From contig CAVVCH010000055.1 in assembly GCA_963746605.1 (NCBI GenBank), positions 62,001 through 126,000 of the forward strand: DNA of 64,000 nt, in the 5' to 3' direction. Position numbers and translations under genes: made by a program. The first letter of the stretch is position 1; the number at the start of each line of letters is the position of its first letter. Below, in pieces: positions 7,538 to 17,646 of the stretch. This DNA is from CAVQSS01 sp963746605 (lineage in GTDB: Bacteria; Desulfobacterota; RBG-13-43-22). The notes below the pieces were generated by a model that searched no databases, was not told where the DNA came from, and saw nothing but the letters and a program-made list of their open reading frames with translations.

Positions 7538-9316
7538 TTATCTTTTCAGGCTTTTTTCCATCTTTTCCAGTTCGGATTGTATGCCCGCGGGCACCCGGTC
7601 GCCAAACTGGCCCAGAAACTGCCGGATATCAGCCACTTCCTGGTCCCAATCGGCGGGGTTCACGTCGAAGAGGGAGGCCAATCGGACCGGCGGGACGTCC
7701 AAACCGTCTGTATTGAAATCTTTCAGGTCCGGGACCAAGCCAATGGGGGTCTCCCGGGCGCCGACTTTTTCCGGGTTCGTGGAACGGTCAATCGCCCACT
7801 TCAGCACCCGGATATTTTCTCCGAATCCGGGCCAGAGGAATTTTCCATCTTCATCCCGGCGGAACCAGTTGATGGAAAAAATCTTGGGGGGCTGGGTCAT
7901 CCGGGACCCCATATCCAGCCAATGCTGGAAATAATCGGCCATGTTGTACCCGCAGAAAGGGAGCATGGCCATCGGGTCCCGTCGCAGGACCCCCTCTTTG
8001 CCGATGGCCGCGGCCGTGGTCTCCGAACCCATGCGGGCGCCGCAAAAAACCCCATGCTCCCAATTGAAGCTTTCATATACCAGGGGCAACAACTGACTCC
8101 GTTTACCTCCGAAAAGGATGGCGGTTATAGGAACCCCCTTGGGATTGTCGATTTCCGGGGAGACTGTCGGGCAATCCTTGATGGATACGGTAAACCGGGA
8201 ATTGGGGTGGTCGACCCGACCTTCCGAGGCCGGGGTCCAGGTTTTCCCCTGCCAGTCCAGGACATGGGGCGGAACGGCCTCGGTCAGGCCTTCCCACCAA
8301 GGTTCGTTGGTGTCGGTATCCAGCCCCGTGTTGGTAAAAAGGACGGGATAAAAATTGCCGGCCTTGAGGGTCCGGATCATATTGGGGTTGGTTTTCATGG
8401 AGGTGCCCGGAGCCACCCCGAAAAACCCGGCTTCCGGATTGATGGCATAAAGGCGGCCGTCCGGGCCGACGTTCAACCAGGCGATGTCGTCCCCCAGGGT
8501 CCAGATCTTGTAACCCGGCAGGGCCGATTGCAGCATGGCCAGGTTGGTCTTTCCGCAGGCCGAAGGCAGAGCGGCCAGCAGATAATCGATTTTTCCGTCC
8601 GGCGCTTCAACACCAATAATGATCATGTGTTCGGCCAGCCAGCCCTCCTTAAGTCCCAGCCAGGAGGCGAGGCGCAGGGAAAAACATTTTTTCCCCAACA
8701 GGGCGTTTCCCCCGTACCCGGAACCGATGCTCCAAACCAGGCTGTCATTGGGAAAGTGCATAATGAACCGCCGGCTCGGGTCAAAGTCCCCCACCGAATG
8801 AAGCCCTTTGACGAAGTTTTCCGAGTTTCCGATCTTATCCAATACCTCCCGGCTCATGCGGGTCATAATGCGCATACTGACGGCCACATAGGTCACGTCG
8901 GTCAACTGGATACAGGCTTTGGCATAAGGGGAATCCGGATGGCCCATCATATAAGGCAGCACGTACATGGTCCGGCCGCGCATGCATCCGTCGGTCAACC
9001 CGGTCAGCATCTTTTTGGCCTCCCCGGGTTCCATCCAATTGTTATTGGGCCCGGCCGTCGCCTTGTCCGACTGGCAGACGAAGGTCAGGTTTTCGGTTCG
9101 GGCCACATCGGTGGGATGGCTGAGATGCCAGTAAGCATGCGGCCATTGCTGCTGATTCAATTCATGGAAGATGGGCTTTCCGTTGATCCGCTCCTGAGTA
9201 ATCCCTATCTCGATGAGCCGGTGGGCTTCCTCCGAGGAACCGTCACACCAATAGATCTTATCCGGCTTGGCCAACCGAGCCTGTTCTTCAACCCATTTTT
9301 CCACATAAGTAGCCAT
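7538..9316 (-). CDS. pckG: Phosphoenolpyruvate carboxykinase (GTP)
   Basis: A 592-residue enzyme, the normal length for GTP-dependent PEPCK, which interconverts oxaloacetate and PEP (gluconeogenesis or anaplerosis). The kinase-1a loop L-P-S-A-C-G-K-T-N with the reactive cysteine is present, as is the metal site D-D-I-A-W (G-D-D-I-A-W-L). The N-terminal substrate segments (G-S-S-E-E) and F-G-G-K-R are also conserved. The start ATG follows AAGGAAGG. It is intact and stands apart from other central-carbon genes. Confidence 0.95.
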   Translation of the reverse strand: MATYVEKWVEEQARLAKPDKIYWCDGSSEEAHRLIEIGITQERINGKPIFHELNQQQWPHAYWHLSHPTDVARTENLTFVCQSDKATAGPNNNWMEPGEAKKMLTGLTDGCMRGRTMYVLPYMMGHPDSPYAKACIQLTDVTYVAVSMRIMTRMSREVLDKIGNSENFVKGLHSVGDFDPSRRFIMHFPNDSLVWSIGSGYGGNALLGKKCFSLRLASWLGLKEGWLAEHMIIIGVEAPDGKIDYLLAALPSACGKTNLAMLQSALPGYKIWTLGDDIAWLNVGPDGRLYAINPEAGFFGVAPGTSMKTNPNMIRTLKAGNFYPVLFTNTGLDTDTNEPWWEGLTEAVPPHVLDWQGKTWTPASEGRVDHPNSRFTVSIKDCPTVSPEIDNPKGVPITAILFGGKRSQLLPLVYESFNWEHGVFCGARMGSETTAAAIGKEGVLRRDPMAMLPFCGYNMADYFQHWLDMGSRMTQPPKIFSINWFRRDEDGKFLWPGFGENIRVLKWAIDRSTNPEKVGARETPIGLVPDLKDFNTDGLDVPPVRLASLFDVNPADWDQEVADIRQFLGQFGDRVPAGIQSELEKMEKSLKR

Positions 9317-9363
9317 CGTTGCCTTCCTTTCTATTTCCTCAACTCAATTTAAATTCGAGGGTA

Positions 9364-10059
9364 TCATTTGATTTTTTCCAGAAGAATTTGTTTAAAGGAT
9401 AGAAACTCGTCTTCCCCGATCAGATCCTGTTTCCGAAGTTTTGTCAACCGATCTAAAATATTCAAGGCCTTTTCCTGGAACTCTTTCCGGGTCAGATCAA
9501 AATCCGGGGGGAGTTGTTTTAACGTAATGTTTAAGTCGGCTTCTGAAAAAGGACCTGCCGGTTGCGTGTCCCGGGAACTCGTCTGGACCAGAAAATCATC
9601 CCAGGCCCTTTGCAGGCCATCCATTTCCCCCATAGCCTCCTTTAGCCGCTGTAAAAGCTGCCGGTTTTCCCGGATAAGGGATATCTTCTCACTGGCATTT
9701 TTAACCGCCACTTCCAGTTCTTCCAGTTTAAAGGGCTTGCGGATGTAATCGTAGGCCCCCCCGCGAATAGCCTGGATGGCTGTATCCAAAGAGGCATAAC
9801 CGGTGATGATGATGACCTCGCATTCCGGATAAATGGACTTTACCTCCTTAAGGACCCGCAATCCATCGGCACCCGGCAGCATTAGATCCGCAATGACCAC
9901 ATCATAGGGCTGTTTTTTGAAATCCCGAATGGCCTCTTGGCCGTTTTTTTGGATGTGGAGCTCTCTCTCGGGCTTTTGCAAAAATTCCCGAAGCATGGTC
10001 CCCAAGATCTCATCGTCCTCGGCAATCAACATCCGGATTTGTTTTTTCGCTATTTCCAT
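9364..10059 (-). CDS. Response regulator with receiver, coiled coil and SHOCT-like tail
   Basis: A 231-residue protein. The receiver domain spans 1-125 with acidic pair E14-D15-D16, phospho-acceptor D58 (V-V-I-A-D-L-M-L-P), the conserved Thr in I-I-I-T-G-Y, and Lys in I-R-K-P-F. A coiled coil (about 125-160) follows. The last 35 residues (L-T-K-L-R-K-Q-D-L-I-G-E-D-E-F) look like a short SHOCT-type oligomerisation helix. There is no DNA-binding or enzymatic output domain, so it probably works through protein contact. It lies downstream of a hybrid histidine kinase on the same strand and is a likely partner. Confidence 0.85.
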   Translation of the reverse strand: MEIAKKQIRMLIAEDDEILGTMLREFLQKPERELHIQKNGQEAIRDFKKQPYDVVIADLMLPGADGLRVLKEVKSIYPECEVIIITGYASLDTAIQAIRGGAYDYIRKPFKLEELEVAVKNASEKISLIRENRQLLQRLKEAMGEMDGLQRAWDDFLVQTSSRDTQPAGPFSEADLNITLKQLPPDFDLTRKEFQEKALNILDRLTKLRKQDLIGEDEFLSFKQILLEKIK

Positions 10060-10295
10060 GAGAAAAAAGTTTCCCTTTCAACCGGTCTAGGATTTATATA
10101 GCACTGGGTTCCTCTCTCTGTCAACTAACCATGTTTGATAAGTTATTTTTAAAGAAGACCCCTAGGATTTTGAAAAAGGCTGAAGGAAAACCGATTTTTA
10201 AGAAATCGTCGGCAGGAGAGGCCCTTTTCCCGCATGAATTGCTGAGGGAAATCGGAACAGGTCTGTTGTTAAACAAAGGCCGCGGTGCAGCGACC

Positions 10296-12422
10296 TCAGT
10301 TTGAAATCCGGGGGGAAGGACTACCGGGCGAATCCCCTATGGGTGGGGGAAGACTACGCAATACCTGCCTTATTTTAACCGCCAGGGCTTCCGGGGTGAA
10401 GGGTTTCTCCAAAAAGGCCAGCCCCTCCTCCAAGACCCCGTGATGGACGATGGCGTTATGGGTATAGCCCGACATAAATAACACTTTCAGGTCCGGCCGG
10501 ATCCGGGAGAGCTGGCCGGCCAGGTCTCGACCATTCATGCCGGGCATGACGATATCGGAAAGGAGGAGATTTATCGGGCCGGGATATTGCTCGGCTACGA
10601 TCAAGGCCTCTTCCCCATTGCTGGCTTCCAAGACGGAATACCCCTGCCTCTCCAGGATTTCCCGAATAGGGGTCCTCAATAATTCCTCATCTTCCACCAA
10701 AAGGATCGTTTCCGACCCCGGCAGAACCTTTCCGGAGCCTGCTCCGGCAGAAGCAAACGGAGTGGATCCCTCCGCCTGAGGAAAATAAATTTCAAAGGTC
10801 GTTCCTTTACCGATTTCACTATAAACCCAGATATATCCTCCGGATTGCCTGACGATTCCATAAACGGTCGAAAGGCCCATCCCGGTTCCTTTCCCCCATT
10901 CCTTGGTGGTGAAAAAGGGCTCAAAAATATGGGATTTGGTCTCCACGTCCATACCCCTCCCATTGTCGCTGACTGTCAGCAGGGCATAATTACCCACCGA
11001 CATGACCGGGTAACGGCGCGGGGTTGTCTGTCCTACGGCTACATTGGTCGTTTCAAAAATCAGCTTTCCACCTGCAGACATGGCATCCCGAGCGTTGATT
11101 GCCAAATTGACAATCACCTGTTCTATCTGCCCCCGGTCGCCGCTGATGTTGGTCAGGGTCGGATCCAGCACAGTAACCAGCTCGACTTCTTCCCGCATCA
11201 AGCGTCCTAGTATTTTCTCTAAATCGATTATGATGGCGTTTAAATCCAACATCTTTGGTTCGGCGACCTGTTTTCGGTTCAGGGCCAGGAGTTGTTGGGT
11301 CAGGTCCGCCGCCTTCTGGGCTGCTTTTTTAATCTCCCTGACCTGCCGGACAACCCCGGTTTCCCCGGCCGGCGGGTTCATCAGGATCAAATCACTATAG
11401 CCCATGATGGCCATCAGCAGGTTGTTAAAATCATGAGCCACCCCACCGGCCATCCGGGCGATGGCTTCCAGTTTCAGCGACTGATGAAATTGTTCTTCAA
11501 GGAATTTCAACTCAGTGATGTCGATGAAGCTCTCCATCAGGCATTTTCGCCCCCCCCAATAAACGGGCGAAACTTTTTTGATTATCGGAACTGTCTGCCG
11601 GTTCCCCTTAACCAGCACCTGCTCGGCATTCTGAATGGATTGGGAAAAATCCATAACCGGGCAGCGTCCCTTTTCCAATACGCACATATATTGATTGCAG
11701 AAAGATCCGACCACTTCCTCCTTGGAAAGACCGATGATCTCCAGCGCCGTCTGATTGGCCTCCAAAATCCGGTAGTTTTTGGTATCCACAATGATCACCC
11801 CGGCATTGATGGAATCCAGGATGGACGTCAGCTCTCGTCGGTTTTTTTCCAGGTCCAGGGTGCGAAGGGCGACTTTTTGATCCAGCACCGCCTTCTGATT
11901 GGATAATTTTTGGGAAAGGATTTTGTTATACAGTATATTGGCTACCTGTTGAACGCCCAATTCCGCAAAGCGCGCTTCCTGTGAGGGCATGGCAGTCGAC
12001 CAACGGCCCAATTCCACTAAAACCAGGCCCAATATCCCGGTCGGGATTACCAAAGGGAAAATTAGAAAAATCCCCTGCGGTTTTTCCAGTGTCTGATACG
12101 AACCGGGTTCCCCGTTTCGGACCGATTCCAGCGCGCCGGCAATCGCCCCCGACTCCACCAGACGGGTGAATTGTTCCTCCATTCGAGTCTTATTGGTCTC
12201 CGGTCGTGACGCCCCGAATCGAAATTCAAAAGATTCCTGGTCCAACCAGAAGATGGATACGGTTTGGGCCTCGGGGAAAAGGCGAAAAATCTCCAGGCCG
12301 TCCGCTATGCTTTTGGCCAGGGGTTCATCCGCCATCCTGTTGCTCGGAAAGCGCATCAAGGCTTCCATGAAGTGATTCCAGGAATTGTTGGTATCGGTCC
12401 CGGTATTTTCAATCTTAGCCAT
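10296..12422 (-). CDS. Soluble hybrid sensor histidine kinase (GAF-PAS-HisKA-HATPase-REC)
   Basis: A 708-residue protein without membrane segments. Residues 1-165 are GAF-like and 170-195 a coiled coil. A PAS domain occupies 195-305 with several cysteines (C-N-Q-Y-M-C...R-C-P), which may carry a redox or metal sensor. The H-box is G-V-A-H-D-F-N-N-L-L with phospho-acceptor H330, and the ATPase domain has N-A-R-D-A-M and G-T-G-M-G-L-S. A C-terminal receiver (from about 580) has L-L-V-E-D-E and L-S-D-I-V-M-P. It is adjacent to HDOD and response-regulator genes on the same strand. The signal is unknown. Confidence 0.9.
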   Translation of the reverse strand: MAKIENTGTDTNNSWNHFMEALMRFPSNRMADEPLAKSIADGLEIFRLFPEAQTVSIFWLDQESFEFRFGASRPETNKTRMEEQFTRLVESGAIAGALESVRNGEPGSYQTLEKPQGIFLIFPLVIPTGILGLVLVELGRWSTAMPSQEARFAELGVQQVANILYNKILSQKLSNQKAVLDQKVALRTLDLEKNRRELTSILDSINAGVIIVDTKNYRILEANQTALEIIGLSKEEVVGSFCNQYMCVLEKGRCPVMDFSQSIQNAEQVLVKGNRQTVPIIKKVSPVYWGGRKCLMESFIDITELKFLEEQFHQSLKLEAIARMAGGVAHDFNNLLMAIMGYSDLILMNPPAGETGVVRQVREIKKAAQKAADLTQQLLALNRKQVAEPKMLDLNAIIIDLEKILGRLMREEVELVTVLDPTLTNISGDRGQIEQVIVNLAINARDAMSAGGKLIFETTNVAVGQTTPRRYPVMSVGNYALLTVSDNGRGMDVETKSHIFEPFFTTKEWGKGTGMGLSTVYGIVRQSGGYIWVYSEIGKGTTFEIYFPQAEGSTPFASAGAGSGKVLPGSETILLVEDEELLRTPIREILERQGYSVLEASNGEEALIVAEQYPGPINLLLSDIVMPGMNGRDLAGQLSRIRPDLKVLFMSGYTHNAIVHHGVLEEGLAFLEKPFTPEALAVKIRQVLRSLPPPIGDSPGSPSPRISN

Positions 12423-12445
12423 AATCCAAACCTCAACCCCCAGGG

Positions 12446-13294
12446 CTAATGGAGCCCCAATATTTTTGTAGCTTCGTCGAACTGCTGCAGGATTTGAGGG
12501 GTCATTTCCGTTAAAGTATTTGGCGGAAGGCCCAATACCTCCCAGGCCTGCTCATTCGGGCGGGGAATCAAATCATCACCGCCGAATCCCAATTCCAGCG
12601 CCCGAACCAAGGTATCCGCGAGGTGTACCGACGCGACCAGGGGATCCGGAGGCTCCCCGATCCACCCGCCGTGATGATCGCAGATGGCTTTTTGGATGAC
12701 CGGGGCTAAATTCCAGTTTTCCACCAGCAACCGCCCGCCCTGACTGTGGTCCATCCCCAGAATCTCCATCTCTGCTTCCCATAGCGGTTGTTGGCATTTA
12801 TTCGCTTGATCCAGGGCGCGAGTAAATTCCTTTTCAGCGAATTCAAAAAAAACCAGCTTCCCAATATCATGAAGGATACCGGCCACAAATAGATCTTCCA
12901 CATTCGAAAGGCGGCAGGCCTGACCAATCAGTCGGGTGACAATCCCAACTCCAATGGAATGGGCCCAAAAATCCACCGGCCGAAAATCGAACGCCGAATC
13001 CTGCTTGGAAAAAAGATCCAGGACGGAAGTGGCCAGTACCAGATTACGGACCTCGTCAAAACCCAATACCACCACCGCCCGGGGAATCGTGCCAATCTGT
13101 CCGGGGAACCCATAGAGCACGGAATTGGCCAACCGCAAGACGCGGGAGGCCGAAGCCGGGTCGGACGATACTATGTGCGAAATAGCCTGGGCCGTGGACC
13201 GGGGATCGTCCATGACTTCGGAAAGCGCCAGGTAAACGGTCGGCAAAGTCGGAAGATCCCGGATATTTTCAATAATTTTTTCTATAACCTTCAT
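12446..13294 (-). CDS. HDOD-domain protein
   Basis: 282 residues from the chosen start. The sequence L-P-T-L-P-T-V-Y-L-A-L, then S-S-D-P-A-S-A-S-R-V-L-R-L-A-N-S and I-L-H-D-I-G-K-L is the HDOD fold, a degenerate HD-phosphohydrolase used as a protein-protein output module in signalling. The start is placed at the ATG that overlaps the upstream stop by four bases (ATGA, 13291-13294). A longer frame to 13384 exists but would overlap the upstream gene by 94 bases. It is translationally coupled to that gene and followed by the hybrid kinase after 23 bp. Confidence 0.85.
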   Translation of the reverse strand: MKVIEKIIENIRDLPTLPTVYLALSEVMDDPRSTAQAISHIVSSDPASASRVLRLANSVLYGFPGQIGTIPRAVVVLGFDEVRNLVLATSVLDLFSKQDSAFDFRPVDFWAHSIGVGIVTRLIGQACRLSNVEDLFVAGILHDIGKLVFFEFAEKEFTRALDQANKCQQPLWEAEMEILGMDHSQGGRLLVENWNLAPVIQKAICDHHGGWIGEPPDPLVASVHLADTLVRALELGFGGDDLIPRPNEQAWEVLGLPPNTLTEMTPQILQQFDEATKILGLH

Positions 13295-13626
13295 GATGCC
13301 AGGAACTTCTGGATGACTCTTTTTACGGCCAGTTGAAAAATTTCCTTTTCCAGGTTGGTGGTCGGTTCCCATTTCAATCGCCAATTCACCCGGGTCAGGG
13401 CCCGATCCATCACTTCCGGACTTACTTCCGCCTCTTTTTCCGGCACCCCCTCCTCTTTGACCTTAACGGCTTTACACCCCCAGGTCTTCAAGACATTCAG
13501 GTGACGCGGTTGAAGTTCAACACCCCGGGGCAATAAGGTCTGCCCGAACTGATTCAAAACCGGTTCGGCCAGAATTAACCCGGGTTCAACAGCCTCTAGT
13601 TCGTTCAGTTGCAGTACCAGGCCCAT
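13291..13626 (-). CDS. Small signalling protein like the N-terminal module of HD-GYP proteins
   Basis: 111 residues from ATG 13626. The motif P-G-L-I-L-A-E-P-V-L-N-Q-F-G-Q-T-L-L-P-R-G-V followed by L-K-T-W-G matches the short domain often found in front of HD-GYP and related phosphodiesterase domains. Here it stands alone, coupled by an ATGA overlap to the HDOD gene, so the pair may act as a split two-domain protein. An in-frame extension to 13761 is unlikely because its sequence is basic and unrelated to the family. Confidence 0.6.
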   Translation of the reverse strand: MGLVLQLNELEAVEPGLILAEPVLNQFGQTLLPRGVELQPRHLNVLKTWGCKAVKVKEEGVPEKEAEVSPEVMDRALTRVNWRLKWEPTTNLEKEIFQLAVKRVIQKFLAS

Positions 13627-13922
13627 TTTATTTTCATTCCGATTTTTTTGGATATTCGATGGCTTGCAGGGTAAAATCCGCTCTCCCTGAAGATCGATAT
13701 TCTTATCGACCGGTCGTCTCAAAAACTTAAATTGACGCAGTTTGAAGGAAAAACCATACAAAATTTTTCGGATTTAGGTACCCCAAAAAAATGAATAATT
13801 TATCCAATTGAAATAACTTAAGATATTAGATCAAGGGGGGCTGACTCTCGGACGGCATCTTTTTTGCTTAATTCCTAAGGATAGAACACCATTTCTTTGT
13901 TTAGAGGTTGAGCTCTTTCCTG

Positions 13923-14330
13923 ATGTCAGAAAAAACAAAACATTTTAACTGGTTGGGAGCAAAACCGTTTATTTTGCCCATTATACTGATTGCGTCTTTA
14001 TTATTTTCAGTTTTCCTTATTCTTACGTGGCCCTCGGGAATGGCCCTGGCCGCCGATATCACCCTGGCCTGGGACCATAATTCGGAGTCCGACCTGGCCG
14101 GGTACAAACTGTATCTTGGGACTTCCTCCCGAAATTACACCCACGTCGTAGATCTGGGAATGACCGACCATTATACGATCAGCAACATGATCGATGGAAT
14201 CGTCTATTTTTTTACTTTAACGGCTTATAATCAGAAGGGATTTGAAAGCAGTTTTTCCAACGAAGTGTGGTACCCGCCTATTGAATATACGCCTCGGGTT
14301 TTTCTCCCCATCGTGCTCCAAGGCAACTGA
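13923..14330 (+). CDS. Secreted fibronectin-type-III protein with LP tail
   Basis: About 135 residues. An N-terminal membrane or signal segment (P-F-I-L-P-I-I-L-I-A-S-L-L-F, cleavage likely after M-A-L-A-A) is followed by one FN3 domain (I-T-L-A-W-D-H-N...A-G-Y-K-L-Y, then Y-F-F-T-L-T-A-Y-N). It ends R-V-F-L-P-I-V-L-Q-G-N, the shared tail. The start is uncertain: a TTG at 13908 abuts AGAGG, while ATG 13923 is the more usual codon. The gene ends 47 bp from the end of a convergent secreted protein with the same tail. Confidence 0.7.
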   Translation: MSEKTKHFNWLGAKPFILPIILIASLLFSVFLILTWPSGMALAADITLAWDHNSESDLAGYKLYLGTSSRNYTHVVDLGMTDHYTISNMIDGIVYFFTLTAYNQKGFESSFSNEVWYPPIEYTPRVFLPIVLQGN

Positions 14331-14377
14331 TCCGTTTTTTCCAGAGACGTCTTCTCTTAGGAATACGAGAGGAGTTC

Positions 14378-16358
14378 TTATCTTAAGAGCATCGGCAGAT
14401 ATAAACTATAATCGTATGTAAAAATAGGGACGATGAATATCAGGTCCTTGTTACTGGCGTGGTAGTAGGCGATATACGGCGCCCCGTTGTAAATGCCCAA
14501 CGAGTTTTGTTCGCCATTGTCGCCGTTCCCATCCACAATTCGTGACACCCAGTTTCCACCGACCGGGTGCGCGATCGCCAAGTGGCGGTCGATCTTGCTG
14601 AAATAACTGACGTACGGCACGTTGTCGGTGCCGATCTTGAGTGAGCAGATCGAATCGCGACTATCTGCGCGCCCCGGGTCCGGCGCGGTTAGTGTTTTCA
14701 CGCTCCAGGTGCTGCCGTTGAAGGTGGCGTACTTCACAACATAATTGATTTCATCCGAGTAGCAGATGTGCGGGTGGTCGAGCGAATCCAGGGCGAGCGA
14801 AGTGTAAAATCCCGCCGAATTCCCGCTGTCGACCGGCGCTTTATCCCAGCTTGAGCCGTTCCAGCTTGCGTACCACAGGCTGCTGCCGTAATAGTTGTAA
14901 TAGCTGATATGCGGCTTCCCGCCGGAATCGATCGCGATCGAGTTATATAGCCCGGTAATGCCCACCGGGAGCATATCCACCACGCTCGTCGTCCAGACCC
15001 CGCCTGATTTGTACGCGTATTTTAGGTTGATGGCCGTATAGGTCGAGTCATGGAAGCTGAGGTGCGGGTTATCGGCCGCGTCGAAGGCCAGCGAGATAAA
15101 TTTCTCGATATCTGGGCCCGTGTCGTCAGCCACCACTTCCGCCGTCCAGTTGGAACCGTTCAGAGTGGCGTACATGATCTTCTTCGCGCTGGTGTCGGAA
15201 TAGACGATGTGCGGCTTGCCGGTCGAATCCACCGCCAATGCGTGCCCGTGCGCCGGATGCATCCCGGCCACATTCACCACCGACGTCTGCCAGGTTTCCA
15301 GGTACTGGGTAGCGTATTTCATGATGCCGTGGGTCAAATCCATGTAGGCGATGTGCGGCAGGCCCAAGCGGTCCATCGCGAAACTGACGCCCTGGCCCAC
15401 CTGGGCGCCTGAATCAATGGTGGTGTTGCTCCATGTGTCCGGCCCCCAGGACGTCAGGCGGGCATAGTGCAGCGTGCCGGTGTTAAAGTCGAGGTAGCTG
15501 ATGTGCGGCTTACCGTTGGAGTCGGCCGCGATCGCCGGCCAGCGCGCTCCGCTGCTGCCAACGATATCGTAATTCTGATCGGCCTGCCAAACCCCGCCGG
15601 ATTTATACAACAGCCAGACCAACGTGCTCTTTGGATCGCTGTCGCCCAGCGATAGCGCGACCATCGGCCTGTCCTCGGTACCGAAAACCAACGAAGCGGG
15701 ATTTAATCTGGCCATTCCCAGGGAGCCGTTGCCAAAGGCCTTCTCGATCGTCCAGGCGGTTCCAGTCCAGCTCGCATAATTCACCACGCCATTCCAATCG
15801 TCAAAATAGATGATGTGCGGCTTATTCTGGCTGTCGAAGGCCAGGGCGTTGTTGCGTCCGGCGTCGGTATTACTTTCCAAGATCTGCAGGTCCCAGGCGT
15901 TGCTCACCCAACTGGCATAGATCAATCCGCCAGGGCGTGGATAATCATTGCGCCAGAAACTGATATGCGGCTGACCGCTTTGATCCAGCGCCAGGGAAAG
16001 GCTTGCCTCACTGGCGTTGTCGATCACCGGGAAATATATTCCAGGCCGTCCCGGTCCATTCGGCGTATTTGATACGGTAAATACTCTGGTTGGAATCATA
16101 ATCGACATAGGCGATGCACGGCTTGCCCATGCTGTCGAAGGCCAACGAAGAGGTGAATCCCGAATAAGGGGAGTTGTCCACCGTCTGCACGGTCCAGGCC
16201 GTTCCGCTCCAGCGCGCCAGCTTCAAGCTGTGGTTGTAATCGTCGTAATAGCTGATTCCCACCTTGCCGGTGTTATCGAAGGCCAGCGAGGCGGCGTAGC
16301 CCACCCCCGGCGCCGGGTCAACGGAAAGGGTGCCTTTGAACTTCCCCGCCTTTGCCAA
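14378..16358 (-). pseudogene. Repeat-rich secreted protein, N-terminus missing, one frame break, LP tail
   Basis: About 660 residues of repeats of some 45-50 residues with the core G-x-P-H-I-S-Y-x-D...L-x-Y-A-x-W-x-G-x-x-W, suggesting a beta-propeller-like surface protein. One extra C near 16029 breaks the frame; the two halves (to 16358 and from about 16100) are clearly continuous. No signal peptide is present: the open frame begins at a TTG inside the 3' end of the thioesterase gene, preceded by a stop, so the 5' part appears lost. It ends S-L-Y-L-P-M-L-L-R. It was probably inactivated by a rearrangement near 16360, or the junction is an assembly artefact. Confidence 0.6.
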
Positions 16359-16884
16359 GATAAATGAGGATTCTACCTTTTACCCTTCCGAACAGATCCC
16401 GGTACTTCCGGCACTGGTCGAATTTCAAATAAGGGATAACCCCGGCGGTATCCGCGTCGCTCAGGGGAATGAACTTGCCTTTGGCCTTCAGGCAGACCTG
16501 GCCCTGATAAAGGAGTTCTCCTTCGCTGAAAGCGATCCGGCCGGCATCCTTGACCAGGCGGCAGATTATTTCAATCTCCTCCTCCACCGGGACAGGGGCG
16601 ATATACTTTACGACCAGCTCACCGGTCACATAAAAAGGGTGTTTCTTCCCGAACACCGTGGCCGCCCAGCCCATGGTCTCATCCAGCAAACCGGCCAGCA
16701 CCCCGCCATGGGCCGTATTCAGGTAGCCGTTCATATGGCGCGGCAACCTCAGCCTGGCCCGGATGGTGTCCCCCTCTACGAAAAATCGGGTCCGGGCCCC
16801 GCAGCTATTTTCATCGCCGCACAAAAAGCATCCGGAAGAATGGGGCAGGTACTCGCGTTCGTCTGATTCCATTGGCGAATTCAT
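16318..16884 (-). CDS. PaaI-like hotdog thioesterase
   Basis: A 188-residue hotdog-fold protein. N-G-Y-L-N-T-A-H-G-G-V-L-A-G-L-L-D-E-T-M-G-W-A carries the typical H-G-G and catalytic acid region, and E-G-E-L-L-Y-Q-G-Q-V-C-L-K-A-K-G-K-F ends the fold. An N-terminal C-F-L-C-G-D motif is common in this subgroup. The expected end is near residue 150-155; the last 35 residues extend into, and overlap by about 40 bases, the truncated repeat-protein gene, which suggests a rearranged 3' end. The acyl-CoA substrate is unknown. Confidence 0.82.
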   Translation of the reverse strand: MNSPMESDEREYLPHSSGCFLCGDENSCGARTRFFVEGDTIRARLRLPRHMNGYLNTAHGGVLAGLLDETMGWAATVFGKKHPFYVTGELVVKYIAPVPVEEEIEIICRLVKDAGRIAFSEGELLYQGQVCLKAKGKFIPLSDADTAGVIPYLKFDQCRKYRDLFGRVKGRILIYLGKGGEVQRHPFR

Positions 16885-16908
16885 CTCCTCCAGTGAGGTT
16901 ATCTCAGG

Positions 16909-17646
16909 TTACTCGCTGTAATTTTTTATTTTTTGGGAACCCAGCACAAAAAAGAGCAGGGCGTAGCCGGTCATCACCAGAATGGCCGTCACCCCTTCGC
17001 CGTCCAAGACCGGCTTGCGGATCAGGATATTGGTGTGGGTCAGGGGCAGGCAGAGAATGAGGTATTGCAAAAGCTTGGGCATCCTGTCGATAGGGAAAAA
17101 GGTCCCGCTGAAAAAAACCATGGGCAGGATAAAAAAATTGGCATAGGTGGAGGTGTCCTCATGGGTCTTGGTCAGCATGCCGATGAGCACTCCCATGTTG
17201 GCGAACAGGAAGCAATTCAGCAGCAGGGTGAAAAGGAAAAGCCAGGACAGGTGGAACCCCGAACCCGCCACCAGACCGACCAGGATAATCATCACCGAGG
17301 CGAACAGCCCCCGGACCATCCCGGCCAGGACGTAGCCGACCATGATGGAAGTGGGAGCGATGGGGGCCTGGATCAGGACTTGAAAGGTTTTGAAATAAAC
17401 CCGGCTCAAGTTGAGCCCGCTGGCCACCCAATTGTAGGAATTGTTCATGGAACTCATGGCCACCAGCCCGGGCAGCAGGAAGCCGAGATAGGTCCCGCCC
17501 GGGACCTGCACGCTGCGCCCCAGGCCCAACCCGAAGGCCAGCAGGTACAGCAAGGGCACCATCATGGAGGTAAAAATATAACCCAGCCGAAAAAGCTTCT
17601 TCTTGAACTGAATCATTTCCCGGAGAAAAATCGGATACCAGTTCAT
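16909..17646 (-). CDS. ABC-2 type exporter permease
   Basis: 245 residues from ATG 17646, with six hydrophobic segments typical of ABC-2 permeases (for example Y-I-F-T-S-M-M-V-P-L-L-Y-L-L-A-F and L-F-A-S-V-M-I-I-L-V-G-L-V). The motif F-F-S-G-T-F-F-P-I-D-R-M-P precedes the last pair. The start overlaps the stop of the ATPase gene by four bases. An upstream extension to 17763 would lie wholly in the ATPase gene and is rejected. It probably exports a drug, lipid or polysaccharide. Confidence 0.88.
   Translation of the reverse strand: MNWYPIFLREMIQFKKKLFRLGYIFTSMMVPLLYLLAFGLGLGRSVQVPGGTYLGFLLPGLVAMSSMNNSYNWVASGLNLSRVYFKTFQVLIQAPIAPTSIMVGYVLAGMVRGLFASVMIILVGLVAGSGFHLSWLFLFTLLLNCFLFANMGVLIGMLTKTHEDTSTYANFFILPMVFFSGTFFPIDRMPKLLQYLILCLPLTHTNILIRKPVLDGEGVTAILVMTGYALLFFVLGSQKIKNYSE

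Noticed and set aside
7577..9352. A 591-codon open frame on the plus strand
   Set aside because: It is fully antisense to pckG, has no family motif, and its length comes from the high GC of the third codon positions of the real gene.
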